Position numbers and translations under genes: made by a program
The notes under the pieces: model-generated
Seen by the model: the letters and a program-made list of their open reading frames with translations, nothing else
Databases searched by the model: none
What the model was told of the DNA's origin: nothing
Shown here: positions 1 through 8,036 of the stretch, in pieces
How the letters are laid out: the number at the start of each line of letters is the position of its first letter
How positions within the stretch are numbered: position 1 is the first letter of the stretch
DNA from: CAZYFH01 sp965197395
Lineage (GTDB): Bacteria > Acidobacteriota > Vicinamibacteria > Vicinamibacterales > UBA8438
Direction: 5' to 3'
Assembly: GCA_965197395.1 (NCBI GenBank)
Contig: CBDANB010000003.1
Span: forward strand, 1-64,000
Length of the DNA: 64,000 bases

Positions 1-344
1 CCGGTCACTCGCTTCATAGCCGCGTGTCCCTCGATGTGGTCCCAATGCGCATGGCTCGAGATCATGATCCGGATGTCCCGGACGTTGAACCCGAGTTTCT
101 CGACGTTCGAGACGATGAGCGCGTGCATATCGGCGCTGCCCGTGTCGTGGAGAATGTGGCCCTCCGGCGTGGTGATGAGGTAGGAGCCATATTGGCCGCC
201 GACATAGTAGATATTGCCTATGACGCGGAACGGTTCCACGGCTTCGCTCGCCGCCTGAATGCGCTCCCCTCGTTCTGCTGCGCCATACGGCGACATAGGT
301 ACCATCGCTGCACTTAGTACCACCAATGCACATATCAGACGCAT
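1..344 (-). CDS. Subclass B3-like metallo-beta-lactamase fold protein, 5' part only
   Basis: The N-terminal ~114 residues are present; the gene runs off the left edge. The protein starts with a hydrophobic signal-like segment (MRLICALVVLSAAMV), so export is likely. The block VGGQYGSYLITTPEGHILHD and then SSHAHWDHIEG carry the HxHxDH zinc motif of the metallo-beta-lactamase superfamily. The spacing resembles subclass B3 enzymes such as L1, but B3-like folds also include lactonases and other hydrolases, so beta-lactam hydrolysis is not shown. The ATG at 344 is chosen because AAGGAGG lies just upstream. It is transcribed away from the methyltransferase operon, with about 490 bp of gene-free DNA between. 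Confidence 0.8.
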   Translation of the reverse strand, partial: MRLICALVVLSAAMVPMSPYGAAERGERIQAASEAVEPFRVIGNIYYVGGQYGSYLITTPEGHILHDTGSADMHALIVSNVEKLGFNVRDIRIMISSHAHWDHIEGHAAMKRVT

Positions 345-837
345 ACGGCCTCCTTAACCGGGATTTCTGATTTGCCGGCCCCGGAAGGCCCCCTTATACA
401 CCTGAAGGCCAGCCCAGCGCGCGAAACGCTTGTTCGTCACAACATCGTCCCGCTTCAGGGGCCGTCAGCTCCGGTCTTCGCCAGCCGCTGCTGAGGACTC
501 GTGAGCGACCAACATGTGATCCGAGGCGGCAGGGCTACCCGGAGTAGTATTCGCTGTTTGTTCCCCCTCAAGACAGGGCTCCTCGTGTCGTCCTCCACCG
601 ACCCCATACGCCTTCATCGCCGAGACATTGCGCCTGGATGGGTCCAACGCCGAGTCCGCCCAGCGGGCGGGCCTGATGGACTGGCCGAACGTCGGCTCTC
701 GTACGCCACGCGCGTCACCGATCGCGCGGCACCAGGGCGTAGGGAGAAAGAGGTCGGGGTCTGTCTCGGATCAGATCTGGGACGAGTCAGTTCGGGGGCA
801 CCCGCTGGGTCAGTTCCTCGAACCGGCGAAAACAGCG
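345..837. other. Gene-free interval
   Basis: I found no convincing reading frame here apart from the Shine-Dalgarno of the metallo-beta-lactamase gene. Short open frames on both strands have no recognisable family or codon signature. It may be decayed sequence, since a gene remnant lies directly next to it. Confidence 0.5.
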
Positions 838-1158
838 TTACCCTGGCTGGACCAGCCTGCCAGCACCCCGGACGACCAACACGCTGACGCCGTAGAAGGC
901 GTCGAGCGGCATCTCCGAGAGCAGCGCCACCGGGTTGCGCCCCAGCTCACGCCAGCGCGGCGGATTCAGCTCGCGAAACAGGCTGACGCAACTGTCGTCC
1001 CAGCTCCACCACAGGTTGAGGGCCAGCGCCCAGAGGCGCCGTTGGAGGGGGGCAATGAACTGGTCGCGCTTCCGGACTTCTCGGACGATCGGGCTGATCT
1101 CTTCACCCGCGCGAAGGAGCGACGAGACATCGACGGAGCGGTGTTGTTCGTGATCGGG
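838..1158 (-). pseudogene. Alpha-glucan phosphorylase N-terminal remnant
   Basis: This frame continues in register with the upstream homocysteine methyltransferase gene after its TGA at 1159-1161 and ends at a TAA at 838-840. It contains LQRRLWALALNLWWSWD, LFRELNPPRWRELGRNPVAL and LLSEMPLD, the hallmark of the DUF3417 N-terminal domain of bacterial alpha-glucan (maltodextrin) phosphorylases. Similarity stops after about 70 residues, whereas the family is 700-850 residues long. There is no ATG or GTG start in the frame. I read it as the relic of a deleted glgP-like gene. Confidence 0.65.
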
Positions 1159-2064
1159 TCACGATCCGGCATGCTGGTCAATCACCTTTCGGAACAGGCG
1201 GATGTGATCCGGAGTACTTCCGCAGCAGCCACCGACGATCCGAACTCCCGCGTCAAGCAACGCCGGGAGTTCAGCCACCATGGCTTCCGGGCTCTGCTTG
1301 TAGACGACCTTCATGTTCTCGAGCACCGGCTGTCCGGCATTGGGCTGCGCCATCGTCGGCATGTCGCACACCTGGCGATAGAGCGCGACCGCTTTGGCCG
1401 CCCAGGTGACATCGACACCGCTGCCACAGTTGAGCGCGACGATATCGACAGCGCTATCGCGCATGAACTCGGCGGCCTGCTCCGGCCCGATTCCCATCAT
1501 CGTCCGCAGCCGAGAGCCGTCCCGCGACACATCATAGGCCATCGATCCGATCACGCAAGGCGCGCCCGCGTTGCGTGCCGCGTCGACACCCAGCTTGAGC
1601 TCCTCAAGCGCCGTCTGGGTTTCAACGATGATGGCGTCGGCGCCGGCTTCCACGAGCGCCGTGGCTTGCTCGGCGAACGCCTCGCGTACGCGCTGCTCGG
1701 GAACGTCGCCATACGGTTCCATCAGTCCACCGAACGGACCGATATCGCCGATCACGAATCCGGGTCGTGCCCCGAACGCCTGGCGCGCGAGCTTGACGCC
1801 AGCGGCATTGATCGCCTCCACGTCGCCGCCATGATCGTGGCGCTCCAGCATGACGCGACACCCACCGAACGTGTTTGACAGCAGGCAGTCAGAGCCCGCC
1901 TCAACATAGCCCTGCTGGATCTTCAGCAGCCGGTCGGGATGATCCAGATTCCAGGCCTCGCCGCACCCTCCAGGCTCCAAGCCCGCGAGCTGCAGCTGAG
2001 TCCCCATGGCGCCGTCGCACAGCAGCACGCGTTCCCGGATCGCCTCGAGCAGGGTCTGTCCCAC
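1159..2064 (-). CDS. Homocysteine S-methyltransferase family protein (Pfam S-methyl_trans)
   Basis: The protein has 301 residues and is a full-length single domain. The N-terminal LCDGAMGTQL and the three zinc-thiolate cysteines, C213 (ALNCGSG) and C280-C281 (VGGCCGS), are those of betaine-, S-methylmethionine- and methionine-synthase-type homocysteine methyltransferases. It would transfer a methyl group to the thiol of homocysteine, or a related thiol, giving methionine. It lacks its own cobalamin domain, and it follows the RACo-like gene by 3 bp in an operon with a separate corrinoid protein. I therefore infer that it takes methyl groups from that protein. A cobalamin-independent donor such as betaine cannot be excluded. 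Confidence 0.85.
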   Translation of the reverse strand: MGQTLLEAIRERVLLCDGAMGTQLQLAGLEPGGCGEAWNLDHPDRLLKIQQGYVEAGSDCLLSNTFGGCRVMLERHDHGGDVEAINAAGVKLARQAFGARPGFVIGDIGPFGGLMEPYGDVPEQRVREAFAEQATALVEAGADAIIVETQTALEELKLGVDAARNAGAPCVIGSMAYDVSRDGSRLRTMMGIGPEQAAEFMRDSAVDIVALNCGSGVDVTWAAKAVALYRQVCDMPTMAQPNAGQPVLENMKVVYKQSPEAMVAELPALLDAGVRIVGGCCGSTPDHIRLFRKVIDQHAGS

Positions 2065-2067
2065 GTC

Positions 2068-3708
2068 TTACTCCATGAGCCGAGGCATGGGATTGAACTG
2101 GCATCCTTCCACGAACACCTCGAAGAAGTCGGGCGTCGTCTCGAGCTCGACGTGCTCGATGCCTGTGATCATCTCTGCGATCGCGTCGCGCTTGCTCTGC
2201 GATAGCAGCAACTCTCTGGCGCCCTGGAGCGCAGCGTTTCCAACCTTGGTTACGCGCTCGACCGGAACCGGTGCAAGGAAGCCGATGGTGATCGCGTTCG
2301 GCACATCGATGTAGTTCGCGAACCCGCCCGCAAGATAGAGCGAATCGACGTCGGTGGGTCCGATACCAAGCGAACGCATCACGATCAGCTGGCCGCAGTA
2401 GTTGGCCGCTTTGGCTTGCGCGAGGTTGCTGGCATCCTCCCTGGTGAACGAGATGCCATGTGTGGGGACAATACTGAGCTCCTGTGCCTTCTCGGTGAAG
2501 ACGCCCTTCGGACTCATCCGGTCTAGCCTCCGCAATTCGGCCAACAGGTCGATGAGACCCGACCCGCACAACCCCCTCGGTTCAGCGTCGCCAATCACAC
2601 GGTAGTCGGATTCGGTGCCCGTTCCGCCGGTCGCAAGGCGCAGCGACTCGATCGCCCCGTCGACCGCCGGCATCCCGCACCGCACGCCGCCTCCCTCGAA
2701 CGCCGGACCTGCCGGACACGAGGCGGCGGCCATCCGTCCATTGTGCCGCACGACGACCTCGGTGTTGGTACCCACATCGACCAGCATGAAGCTCTTCGTG
2801 CTCGTCAGCGCGTCAATCGCCACGAGGTCGGCGACCATGTCGGCACCCACGTGACTGGCGATGAGTGGCGCCGCGTAGACCTTCGCTCGAGGGTGCGCCC
2901 ACAAACGGAGCGATCGTGCGTCGGCAACCAGCATCGTCGACTCCCGAGTGCCCGCGATGACCTCCTGTTCGATGATCGACTTGTAGGGACGCTGGCCGAT
3001 CGGCTGGACGTCGAGGTCGAAGAACAGATCACGCATGGTCGAGTTCCCAACCACGACGATCTCGTAGATCATGTGGCGTGGAAACTCGAGGCGCTCGCAC
3101 ATCGCCCGCAGTTCCTGGTTGAGCGTGTTGACAATCGCCTTGTGCAGCTCGCCGCGGAACGGTCCGCCGTCGTACGAGATACGATGCATCACGTCGCTCC
3201 CGCCAAATCGTTGCGGGTTCTCGAACGACGAGAGGTAGAGACTGGCACCGGTTTGCAGATCGACCAGCTCGGCCACCACCGTGGTGGTGCCAAGATCCAG
3301 GGCGAGGCCGTACATCTGCCCGCGGTACCGATCGATGATGTCGTCTCCGTACAAAACGCGGTCACCATCCCGCCGTACTCGTGGATCGAGCTCGACGTCT
3401 TTCGTCGGTAACGACGTCAGGATCTGTGGTTGGCTGCGGAGCAGGGAGAACTCGACGTCTGTCTCGACTCGCTCGATGACCGCCTGGCATGCCAGCCGGC
3501 AGGTCTCGCCGAGGAAGCTCTCTGCCTCGGTTCGCTGGCTCAAGTTCTCGTGGCCGGCGTGGACCTCGACCACGCACTCATGACAGATGCCGGTCCGACC
3601 ACACGACGTCGGCACCCGCACCGCGAGCTCGTCGGCGTAGTCGAAGATGGTCCGGCTGGCTACGAGCGGCAGCCCTTCGCCGCCATGCTTGATTAGATGG
3701 TCTCCCAC
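2068..3708 (-). CDS. RACo-like corrinoid reductive activator ([2Fe-2S] plus ASKHA ATPase, DUF4445)
   Basis: The protein has 546 residues. The N-terminal ferredoxin-like domain carries C36-x5-C42-x2-C45 and C70/C74, suited to a [2Fe-2S] cluster. The rest is an ASKHA (actin/Hsp70-type) ATPase domain with the phosphate loop LALDLGTTTVVAELVDL, FMLVDVGTNTEVV and LYLAGGFANYID. Such proteins use ATP hydrolysis to reduce inactive Co(II) corrinoids to Co(I). The neighbours supply its likely client, the B12-binding protein. Its start overlaps the end of the four-cysteine gene by 16 bp, which suggests translational coupling. Confidence 0.88.
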   Translation of the reverse strand: MGDHLIKHGGEGLPLVASRTIFDYADELAVRVPTSCGRTGICHECVVEVHAGHENLSQRTEAESFLGETCRLACQAVIERVETDVEFSLLRSQPQILTSLPTKDVELDPRVRRDGDRVLYGDDIIDRYRGQMYGLALDLGTTTVVAELVDLQTGASLYLSSFENPQRFGGSDVMHRISYDGGPFRGELHKAIVNTLNQELRAMCERLEFPRHMIYEIVVVGNSTMRDLFFDLDVQPIGQRPYKSIIEQEVIAGTRESTMLVADARSLRLWAHPRAKVYAAPLIASHVGADMVADLVAIDALTSTKSFMLVDVGTNTEVVVRHNGRMAAASCPAGPAFEGGGVRCGMPAVDGAIESLRLATGGTGTESDYRVIGDAEPRGLCGSGLIDLLAELRRLDRMSPKGVFTEKAQELSIVPTHGISFTREDASNLAQAKAANYCGQLIVMRSLGIGPTDVDSLYLAGGFANYIDVPNAITIGFLAPVPVERVTKVGNAALQGARELLLSQSKRDAIAEMITGIEHVELETTPDFFEVFVEGCQFNPMPRLME

Positions 3709-3974
3709 GCGCTGCGGTAGTCGAGCTTGTCGTCAGCCACGCACAAGTAGGTTTGGCCTTCGATCGTGGCCGCGCGCTGATTGCGACACCCGAACTTGGC
3801 GGTGCAGTGATCGAAACGGTTCTTGTAAGGACACCGCCGGGTCGACAGCGCGTCCGCTGTTTGCATCATGTCGGAAAAGATCGCGGTGATGCGGTCGAGA
3901 CGTTGCTGGTACTCGCGGGGGTCGATTCTCTCACCACTCGAGGGATTTGCCGCCGTGCGAGCCCTATTGTCCAT
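3693..3974 (-). CDS. Small four-cysteine protein of the corrinoid operon, function unknown
   Basis: The protein has 93 residues with C48-x8-C57-x5-C63-x14-C78, a spacing that could hold an Fe-S cluster or zinc. There is no signal peptide or membrane segment. The conserved-looking core is RRCPYKNRFDHC, KFGCRNQ and YLCVADDKLDYRSAW. It overlaps the RACo-like gene by 16 bp. Before the IS insertion its ATG was embedded in the last codons of the corrinoid gene, so it was cotranslated with both. I do not recognise a named family. An electron-transfer or corrinoid-handling role is inference from position only. Confidence 0.7.
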   Translation of the reverse strand: MDNRARTAANPSSGERIDPREYQQRLDRITAIFSDMMQTADALSTRRCPYKNRFDHCTAKFGCRNQRAATIEGQTYLCVADDKLDYRSAWETI

Positions 3975-3992
3975 CGCTCTCCCCGTCGCCCG

Positions 3993-5399
3993 CTAGCAGC
4001 CCGTGGCAGAAGGGCTAATTCGTAACTTGAGGATCGAGTGCTCGTATTCACCGGTCGCGACGCCGTTGTCCGCCGACACGAACGGATTGTGGAGTGTCAG
4101 GGCCCAGGAAGGTCTTACACGGTCCCATAGCTCGACCAGGAGGCCGATCAGCGCGGTACGGACGGCCGCCGCACGGCCTTGCAGGCTGCGCGGCGTGCCG
4201 ACGCCCGTCAGCTGCCGCATGAGCAGCCCGAGATTGAAGCCGCAGACCTGGACGAGCACACGCTTCAGGATGTTGGGATGGTGCCGCAGATGCACCCGGC
4301 GCAGCCGCCCGGTCTCGTAGAGATGCGCGTTGGGCCGTTCGAGCAACTCGCCGCGCTGGCGCAGCAATCGTTGCCCACGATCGCCCCGAATCCGCCGGCG
4401 GTTGGCATAGACCGCCGGCTGGGCCGCCGCCTTCCCTGTCCACTTGCGTCGTCCCCTATCCGGCTCCGACACGTAACTGCGGATACCCAGCTCCCGGAAC
4501 GCGACCATGGTCTCGTTACTGTGATACCCCTTGTCGCCGACGACCTCGACAATGCCCGCCCCGGCCGGCAGGACCATCTCGACGTGGTCGGCCGCGGTGA
4601 TGAGCGTCTCGACCATCGTGGTCGTGTCCCCGTCGTCCGCGTCCTGCACCGTCACGCCGACGATGGCCCCGGTCTCCAGATCGACGGCGTGCTCGGCGGT
4701 GTGCGCCAAATGCGTCCGGCCGTCCTTCATCTTCGTGATCTTCGCGTCGGGATCGTGCGGATGCGTCCAGTCGTCGTTGGACCCTTTCTTCGTGCGCTTC
4801 CGGTCGAACCGCGCCAGCTCCGCTCGGGTCGGGGTGGGGATGCCCGACGCCTCCGCGAGCCGGGTCAACCACGCCTCATAGGCTTCGCCCGTGTCCCGGC
4901 GCACGATGGTCCGCATCGCGGCGTTCGCTTCAAGCGTCGTCGCGTCGATCCCAATCGTCTGCCCCTGTACCAAGTCGGCGTCCGCCAGCCGCTGCAAGAC
5001 CCACGTGAAGACTGCCTGGTGCGTCTCGACGTCAATCAGCCGGCGCGTGCGCGACAGCGTCGAATGGTCCGGCGGCGCCTCGTGCAGCGCGAAGTCCAGG
5101 AAGTGCCGGACACTCAGCGAGTCCGCCGCACGCCACGCGATCGCGCGCTCCGAGTCCAGTCCCTCGAAGTAGCCGAGCAGCAACAACCGAAAGTAGCGAC
5201 CCGGTGCCAGACTCGGGCGACCCACATCGTCGGCATAGAATTTCGCGCACTCCCCCTCGGCGAAGGCGTCGAACCCCGCCTCGTCGAGCACGCGATTCAG
5301 CCGCTCATAAAAGGGATGCCCGGCGCTCTGCGGGAGATCCGCCGTCGCGACCCACATGGACGTCTGGCGGTTGCGTTTTCGTTTCTTACCCATCGCCAT
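3993..5399 (-). CDS. IS1182-family DDE transposase
   Basis: The protein has 468 residues. It has an N-terminal DUF772-type domain (FYERLNRVLDEAGFDAFAE, YFRLLLLGYFEGLDSERAIA), then the catalytic region with GIDATTLEANA and the central VVGDKGYHSNETM block typical of IS1182/IS5-type transposases. The frame is intact and full length. The stop codon TAG is formed by the CTAG target sequence at 3993-3996, so the last codons reach the very end of the element. Confidence 0.88.
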   Translation of the reverse strand: MAMGKKRKRNRQTSMWVATADLPQSAGHPFYERLNRVLDEAGFDAFAEGECAKFYADDVGRPSLAPGRYFRLLLLGYFEGLDSERAIAWRAADSLSVRHFLDFALHEAPPDHSTLSRTRRLIDVETHQAVFTWVLQRLADADLVQGQTIGIDATTLEANAAMRTIVRRDTGEAYEAWLTRLAEASGIPTPTRAELARFDRKRTKKGSNDDWTHPHDPDAKITKMKDGRTHLAHTAEHAVDLETGAIVGVTVQDADDGDTTTMVETLITAADHVEMVLPAGAGIVEVVGDKGYHSNETMVAFRELGIRSYVSEPDRGRRKWTGKAAAQPAVYANRRRIRGDRGQRLLRQRGELLERPNAHLYETGRLRRVHLRHHPNILKRVLVQVCGFNLGLLMRQLTGVGTPRSLQGRAAAVRTALIGLLVELWDRVRPSWALTLHNPFVSADNGVATGEYEHSILKLRISPSATGC

Positions 5400-5467
5400 A
5401 GGCCGAGTATAGAGACCGAGATCGGTTCTGGCGATCGATCTAATTCAGGGACTTTCACCACGGGCTG
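3997..5467 (-). mobile_element. IS1182-like insertion sequence, complete, CTAG target duplication
   Basis: The ends share the inverted repeat CAGCCCGTGG followed by partial matches. CTAG lies directly outside both ends (3993-3996 and 5468-5471), consistent with a 4-bp target duplication. One transposase gene fills the element. It separates the corrinoid gene from the four-cysteine gene and supplies a new 3' end to the former. Confidence 0.85.
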
Positions 5468-6209
5468 CTAGCCGCTTCGCTAGCGCCACGCATTCCATCG
5501 CGTCTTTGCCGTAGCCGTCTGCGCCCATGTCGTCGGCGAACTCCTGGCTGACTGGCGCGCCGCCAACCATGATTCTCACGTCATCGCGAATCCCCTCGTC
5601 GATGAACGCCTCGATCGTAACAGCCATGTTCGGCATCGTCGTGGTGAGCAACGCGGACATCCCCATCAGCGTCGCGTCGTGCTCATCCATCGCCTCGAGG
5701 AACTCATCCGCCGACGTGTCCACCCCGAGATCGAAGACCTCGAATCCAGTTCCCCGCAACATCATGATGCAGAGGTTCTTGCCGATGTCGTGGAGGTCGC
5801 CCTTTACCGTCCCCATGACAACACGACCGACTGGCTTGATGCCTGACGCAGAGAGAATCGGCTCGATGTGCGCCATCCCTGCCCTCATGGCCCTAGCGCA
5901 CGACAGTACTTCCGGCACGTAGATGAAGTTCTCGCGAAACTTGATGCCGACAATCCGCATCGCGGCAATCAACCCGTCGTCCATCACCTCGAGTGCCGGC
6001 ACGCCGTCAGCCAGCGCCTTCGCGGTGAGCTCGTCGACGGTGGTGTGCTGACCGTCAATCAGCGCGGCACCGATCACCTGCATCCTCTCACTGATCTTCG
6101 CGTAGGTCGCGACGACGTCTTCGCGCTCGTCGGGCCGCTCGATGTACTCCTCGATCTCGTGGCGCACGAAGTCATTCGCGATGTCCTTGATATCAGCCAT
6201 GTCGCCCAA
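5445..6209 (-). CDS. Corrinoid (B12-binding) methyl-carrier protein, C-terminus rewritten by an IS
   Basis: The protein has 254 residues, with an N-terminal four-helix cap (about 30-115) and a Rossmann-like B12 domain. D138-x-H140-x2-G143 (GDLHDIGKNL) is the base-off/His-on cobalamin motif, followed by MSALLTTTMPNM and the late GGAPVS loop. MtaC/MtmC-type proteins of this kind carry the methyl group between two methyltransferases. The last seven residues (AARGESP) and the stop are encoded by the inverted repeat of the IS1182-like element. Without it the frame would end LAGDGESDGQ and overlap the four-cysteine gene. It lies 18 bp downstream of its likely partner methyltransferase. Confidence 0.92.
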   Translation of the reverse strand: MGDMADIKDIANDFVRHEIEEYIERPDEREDVVATYAKISERMQVIGAALIDGQHTTVDELTAKALADGVPALEVMDDGLIAAMRIVGIKFRENFIYVPEVLSCARAMRAGMAHIEPILSASGIKPVGRVVMGTVKGDLHDIGKNLCIMMLRGTGFEVFDLGVDTSADEFLEAMDEHDATLMGMSALLTTTMPNMAVTIEAFIDEGIRDDVRIMVGGAPVSQEFADDMGADGYGKDAMECVALAKRLAARGESP

Positions 6210-6227
6210 ACAGCGGCCCCTCCGAAG

Positions 6228-7268
6228 TCACTGAGACGCAGCGCGCTCCCGCGTCCAATCCTGCACGGCTCTCGGTATCTCTTTGAGGTTCTCGATCGAG
6301 GTCTGGAGCGGGATCGCGCACTCAGGTCCGACGAGCGGCACGCCCGCGTCAAGGTTCTCATAGACCTCGGCGCGAACCTCCGGCGGTCCCTGCGCAAATA
6401 GCGTCTCCGGGTTGTTGATGTTCCCGACCAGCGCGATCCGGTCCTTCACGATCGCCATCGCCTCAGCGGGCGGGTTCTTCGAGTCGTAGTGGAACGCGGC
6501 CAGGCCGGTCTGGGCGATGTACTCCATTCGGTCGAGCGTCCGCCCACAAATGTGGAGAATCAGTGGCACCGGCAACCGCTCGACCATTTCGATATGGAGG
6601 TCGCGCAGGAACCGGGCGTAGTACTCGCCACTGACCAGGTCGCCGGTCGCGTGATCGGGCATCGTGAGGGCATCCGCGCCGGCTTCGATTTGTGCGAGGC
6701 CATAATCGACCGTGGCCTGCTTCATCCGGTCCAGACAGAGCTTTGTCTTCTCAGGGTCGTCCAACGACATCAGCAGGAACGGCTCGACGCCGAAGCAATG
6801 GTAGCCGAGGGTCCACGGCCCCATCGTCTTGCCGATGACCGCCACCTCGTCGCCGTACTCCTTCTTGAGAATCCTGATGGCGTCGGTCACACACTTCGTA
6901 TCCGGATGGGTCAAGAAGTCGTGCGGGATCTTGATGTCATCTGGTTCGACCCAGATCGGCTCTCGCATCCGAACCGTCGGCCAGTTGTCCTTCTGCTCCC
7001 ACTGCATCTTGCAGCCGAGCGCAGATGATTCCTGGATGATGGAAAAGACCGGCATGATCGTGTCGAATCCGAGCTCGGTATAGCCGGTCGCGGCAAGTCG
7101 CGCCATCAGCTCCGGCTTCCGGTTGGCGTCAGGAAACGGCGCATCGACGAGGTCCATCAACTCCACGGTCGCGACCGATGTGGGGTTGCAGACCGGTGTC
7201 CGATCCACCGACTCTCCGCGAAGCGCCGCCAGCACCCGTTCTCGTCCAGTCATCGCGTTCGTACCCAA
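6228..7268 (-). CDS. UroD-fold corrinoid methyltransferase (MtaA/MtbA/CmuA-type)
   Basis: The protein has 346 residues and belongs to the uroporphyrinogen decarboxylase superfamily. H239-x-C241 (LHICG) and C317 (GPECAIP) match the His-x-Cys...Cys zinc site of methylcobamide-dependent methyltransferases, a site absent from true heme-pathway UroD. The enzyme either demethylates a small methylated substrate onto the corrinoid protein or moves the methyl group to a thiol. The adjacent corrinoid gene supports the former here, because a homocysteine methyltransferase already fills the acceptor role. The methyl donor cannot be told from sequence. An internal Met at residue 6 (MTGRERV) is an alternative start. 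Confidence 0.88.
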   Translation of the reverse strand: MGTNAMTGRERVLAALRGESVDRTPVCNPTSVATVELMDLVDAPFPDANRKPELMARLAATGYTELGFDTIMPVFSIIQESSALGCKMQWEQKDNWPTVRMREPIWVEPDDIKIPHDFLTHPDTKCVTDAIRILKKEYGDEVAVIGKTMGPWTLGYHCFGVEPFLLMSLDDPEKTKLCLDRMKQATVDYGLAQIEAGADALTMPDHATGDLVSGEYYARFLRDLHIEMVERLPVPLILHICGRTLDRMEYIAQTGLAAFHYDSKNPPAEAMAIVKDRIALVGNINNPETLFAQGPPEVRAEVYENLDAGVPLVGPECAIPLQTSIENLKEIPRAVQDWTRERAASQ

Positions 7269-7280
7269 GGCTTCACACGT

Positions 7281-7958
7281 CTACTGTTTCTGCGCGCTCG
7301 GGGCCAGCAGCTGTCCACGCGCTGCCGCCATCTGCTGCTCGCGCTCGACTCCTCTGACGTTCAGGGCCCGGCCAAGGAGCAAGCCCACCAGTCTGTCGTG
7401 AGAGTGCCGGCAGGGGAACGCGACCTCCTGAGCCGTGCCCTCCACCCACGTCAGCTCGCCGAGTTTCACCAGGCCAGCGCCGATGGCACTCCGCCGCTTC
7501 GACCGCTTTTCGTCATCCTCGGCTCCCACAAGCCGATAGACGCCCCTGCCAAGGCTCTCGAGGCTCACATTGCCGTCGGATTTCTTGTCAAACACCGTGA
7601 GAGGCTTCGGATCGACGTCGCTCGACGGGTCCGCCTTGCAGGCTTCAAGAAACAGCCGACGACACGCCAGCTCGTGCGCCTGCCCACACGGGAAGCGCAC
7701 CCGTGAACCATCGACTTCGACGCCACCCAGCGTGGCCATGGTGCGGGCAACCACCTCGGCCCGCGTCGCGGCGCCGTCCCTCCGACTGTACGTATGCACC
7801 ACGTAGGCCGGCGCGTCGTCCTGCCCCTGGCGGTAGAGCGCCAGCGATATGTCGTGCAAATGCGAGTCCATCGATACGAGCTCAACGCGCTCGCCGAGGT
7901 CCTTGGTGAGGCCCATTGGAGGCTCCAGTTTACTCGGACGCGCAGATAACTTCGGCAC
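7281..7958 (-). CDS. Protein of unknown function in the methyl-transfer operon
   Basis: The protein has up to 225 residues; the Met at residue 15 (MGLTKDLGE) is an equally good start. It shows two similar halves around FPCGQAHELACRRLFLEACK and FPCRHSHDRLVGLLLGRAL. Each has the pattern V-x-F-P-C-x2-x-H, so an internal duplication is likely and the Cys/His pairs may bind metal. No signal peptide or membrane segment is present. It is 12 bp upstream of the UroD-fold methyltransferase, so it probably belongs to the same transcript. I do not recognise the family. Confidence 0.6.
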   Translation of the reverse strand: MPKLSARPSKLEPPMGLTKDLGERVELVSMDSHLHDISLALYRQGQDDAPAYVVHTYSRRDGAATRAEVVARTMATLGGVEVDGSRVRFPCGQAHELACRRLFLEACKADPSSDVDPKPLTVFDKKSDGNVSLESLGRGVYRLVGAEDDEKRSKRRSAIGAGLVKLGELTWVEGTAQEVAFPCRHSHDRLVGLLLGRALNVRGVEREQQMAAARGQLLAPSAQKQ

Positions 7959-8036
7959 GCGCTAGGGTTGCCGTCTGCTGGCGACGGCTGAGGGCGGGGG
8001 TTGGCAGCGACAGGCCCCAAAAGAGTGTTTCGGAAC

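Noticed and set aside
628..1878. Long plus-strand open frame opposite the homocysteine methyltransferase
   Set aside because: It is a GC-rich mirror frame with no family features, while the minus-strand frame has complete catalytic motifs.
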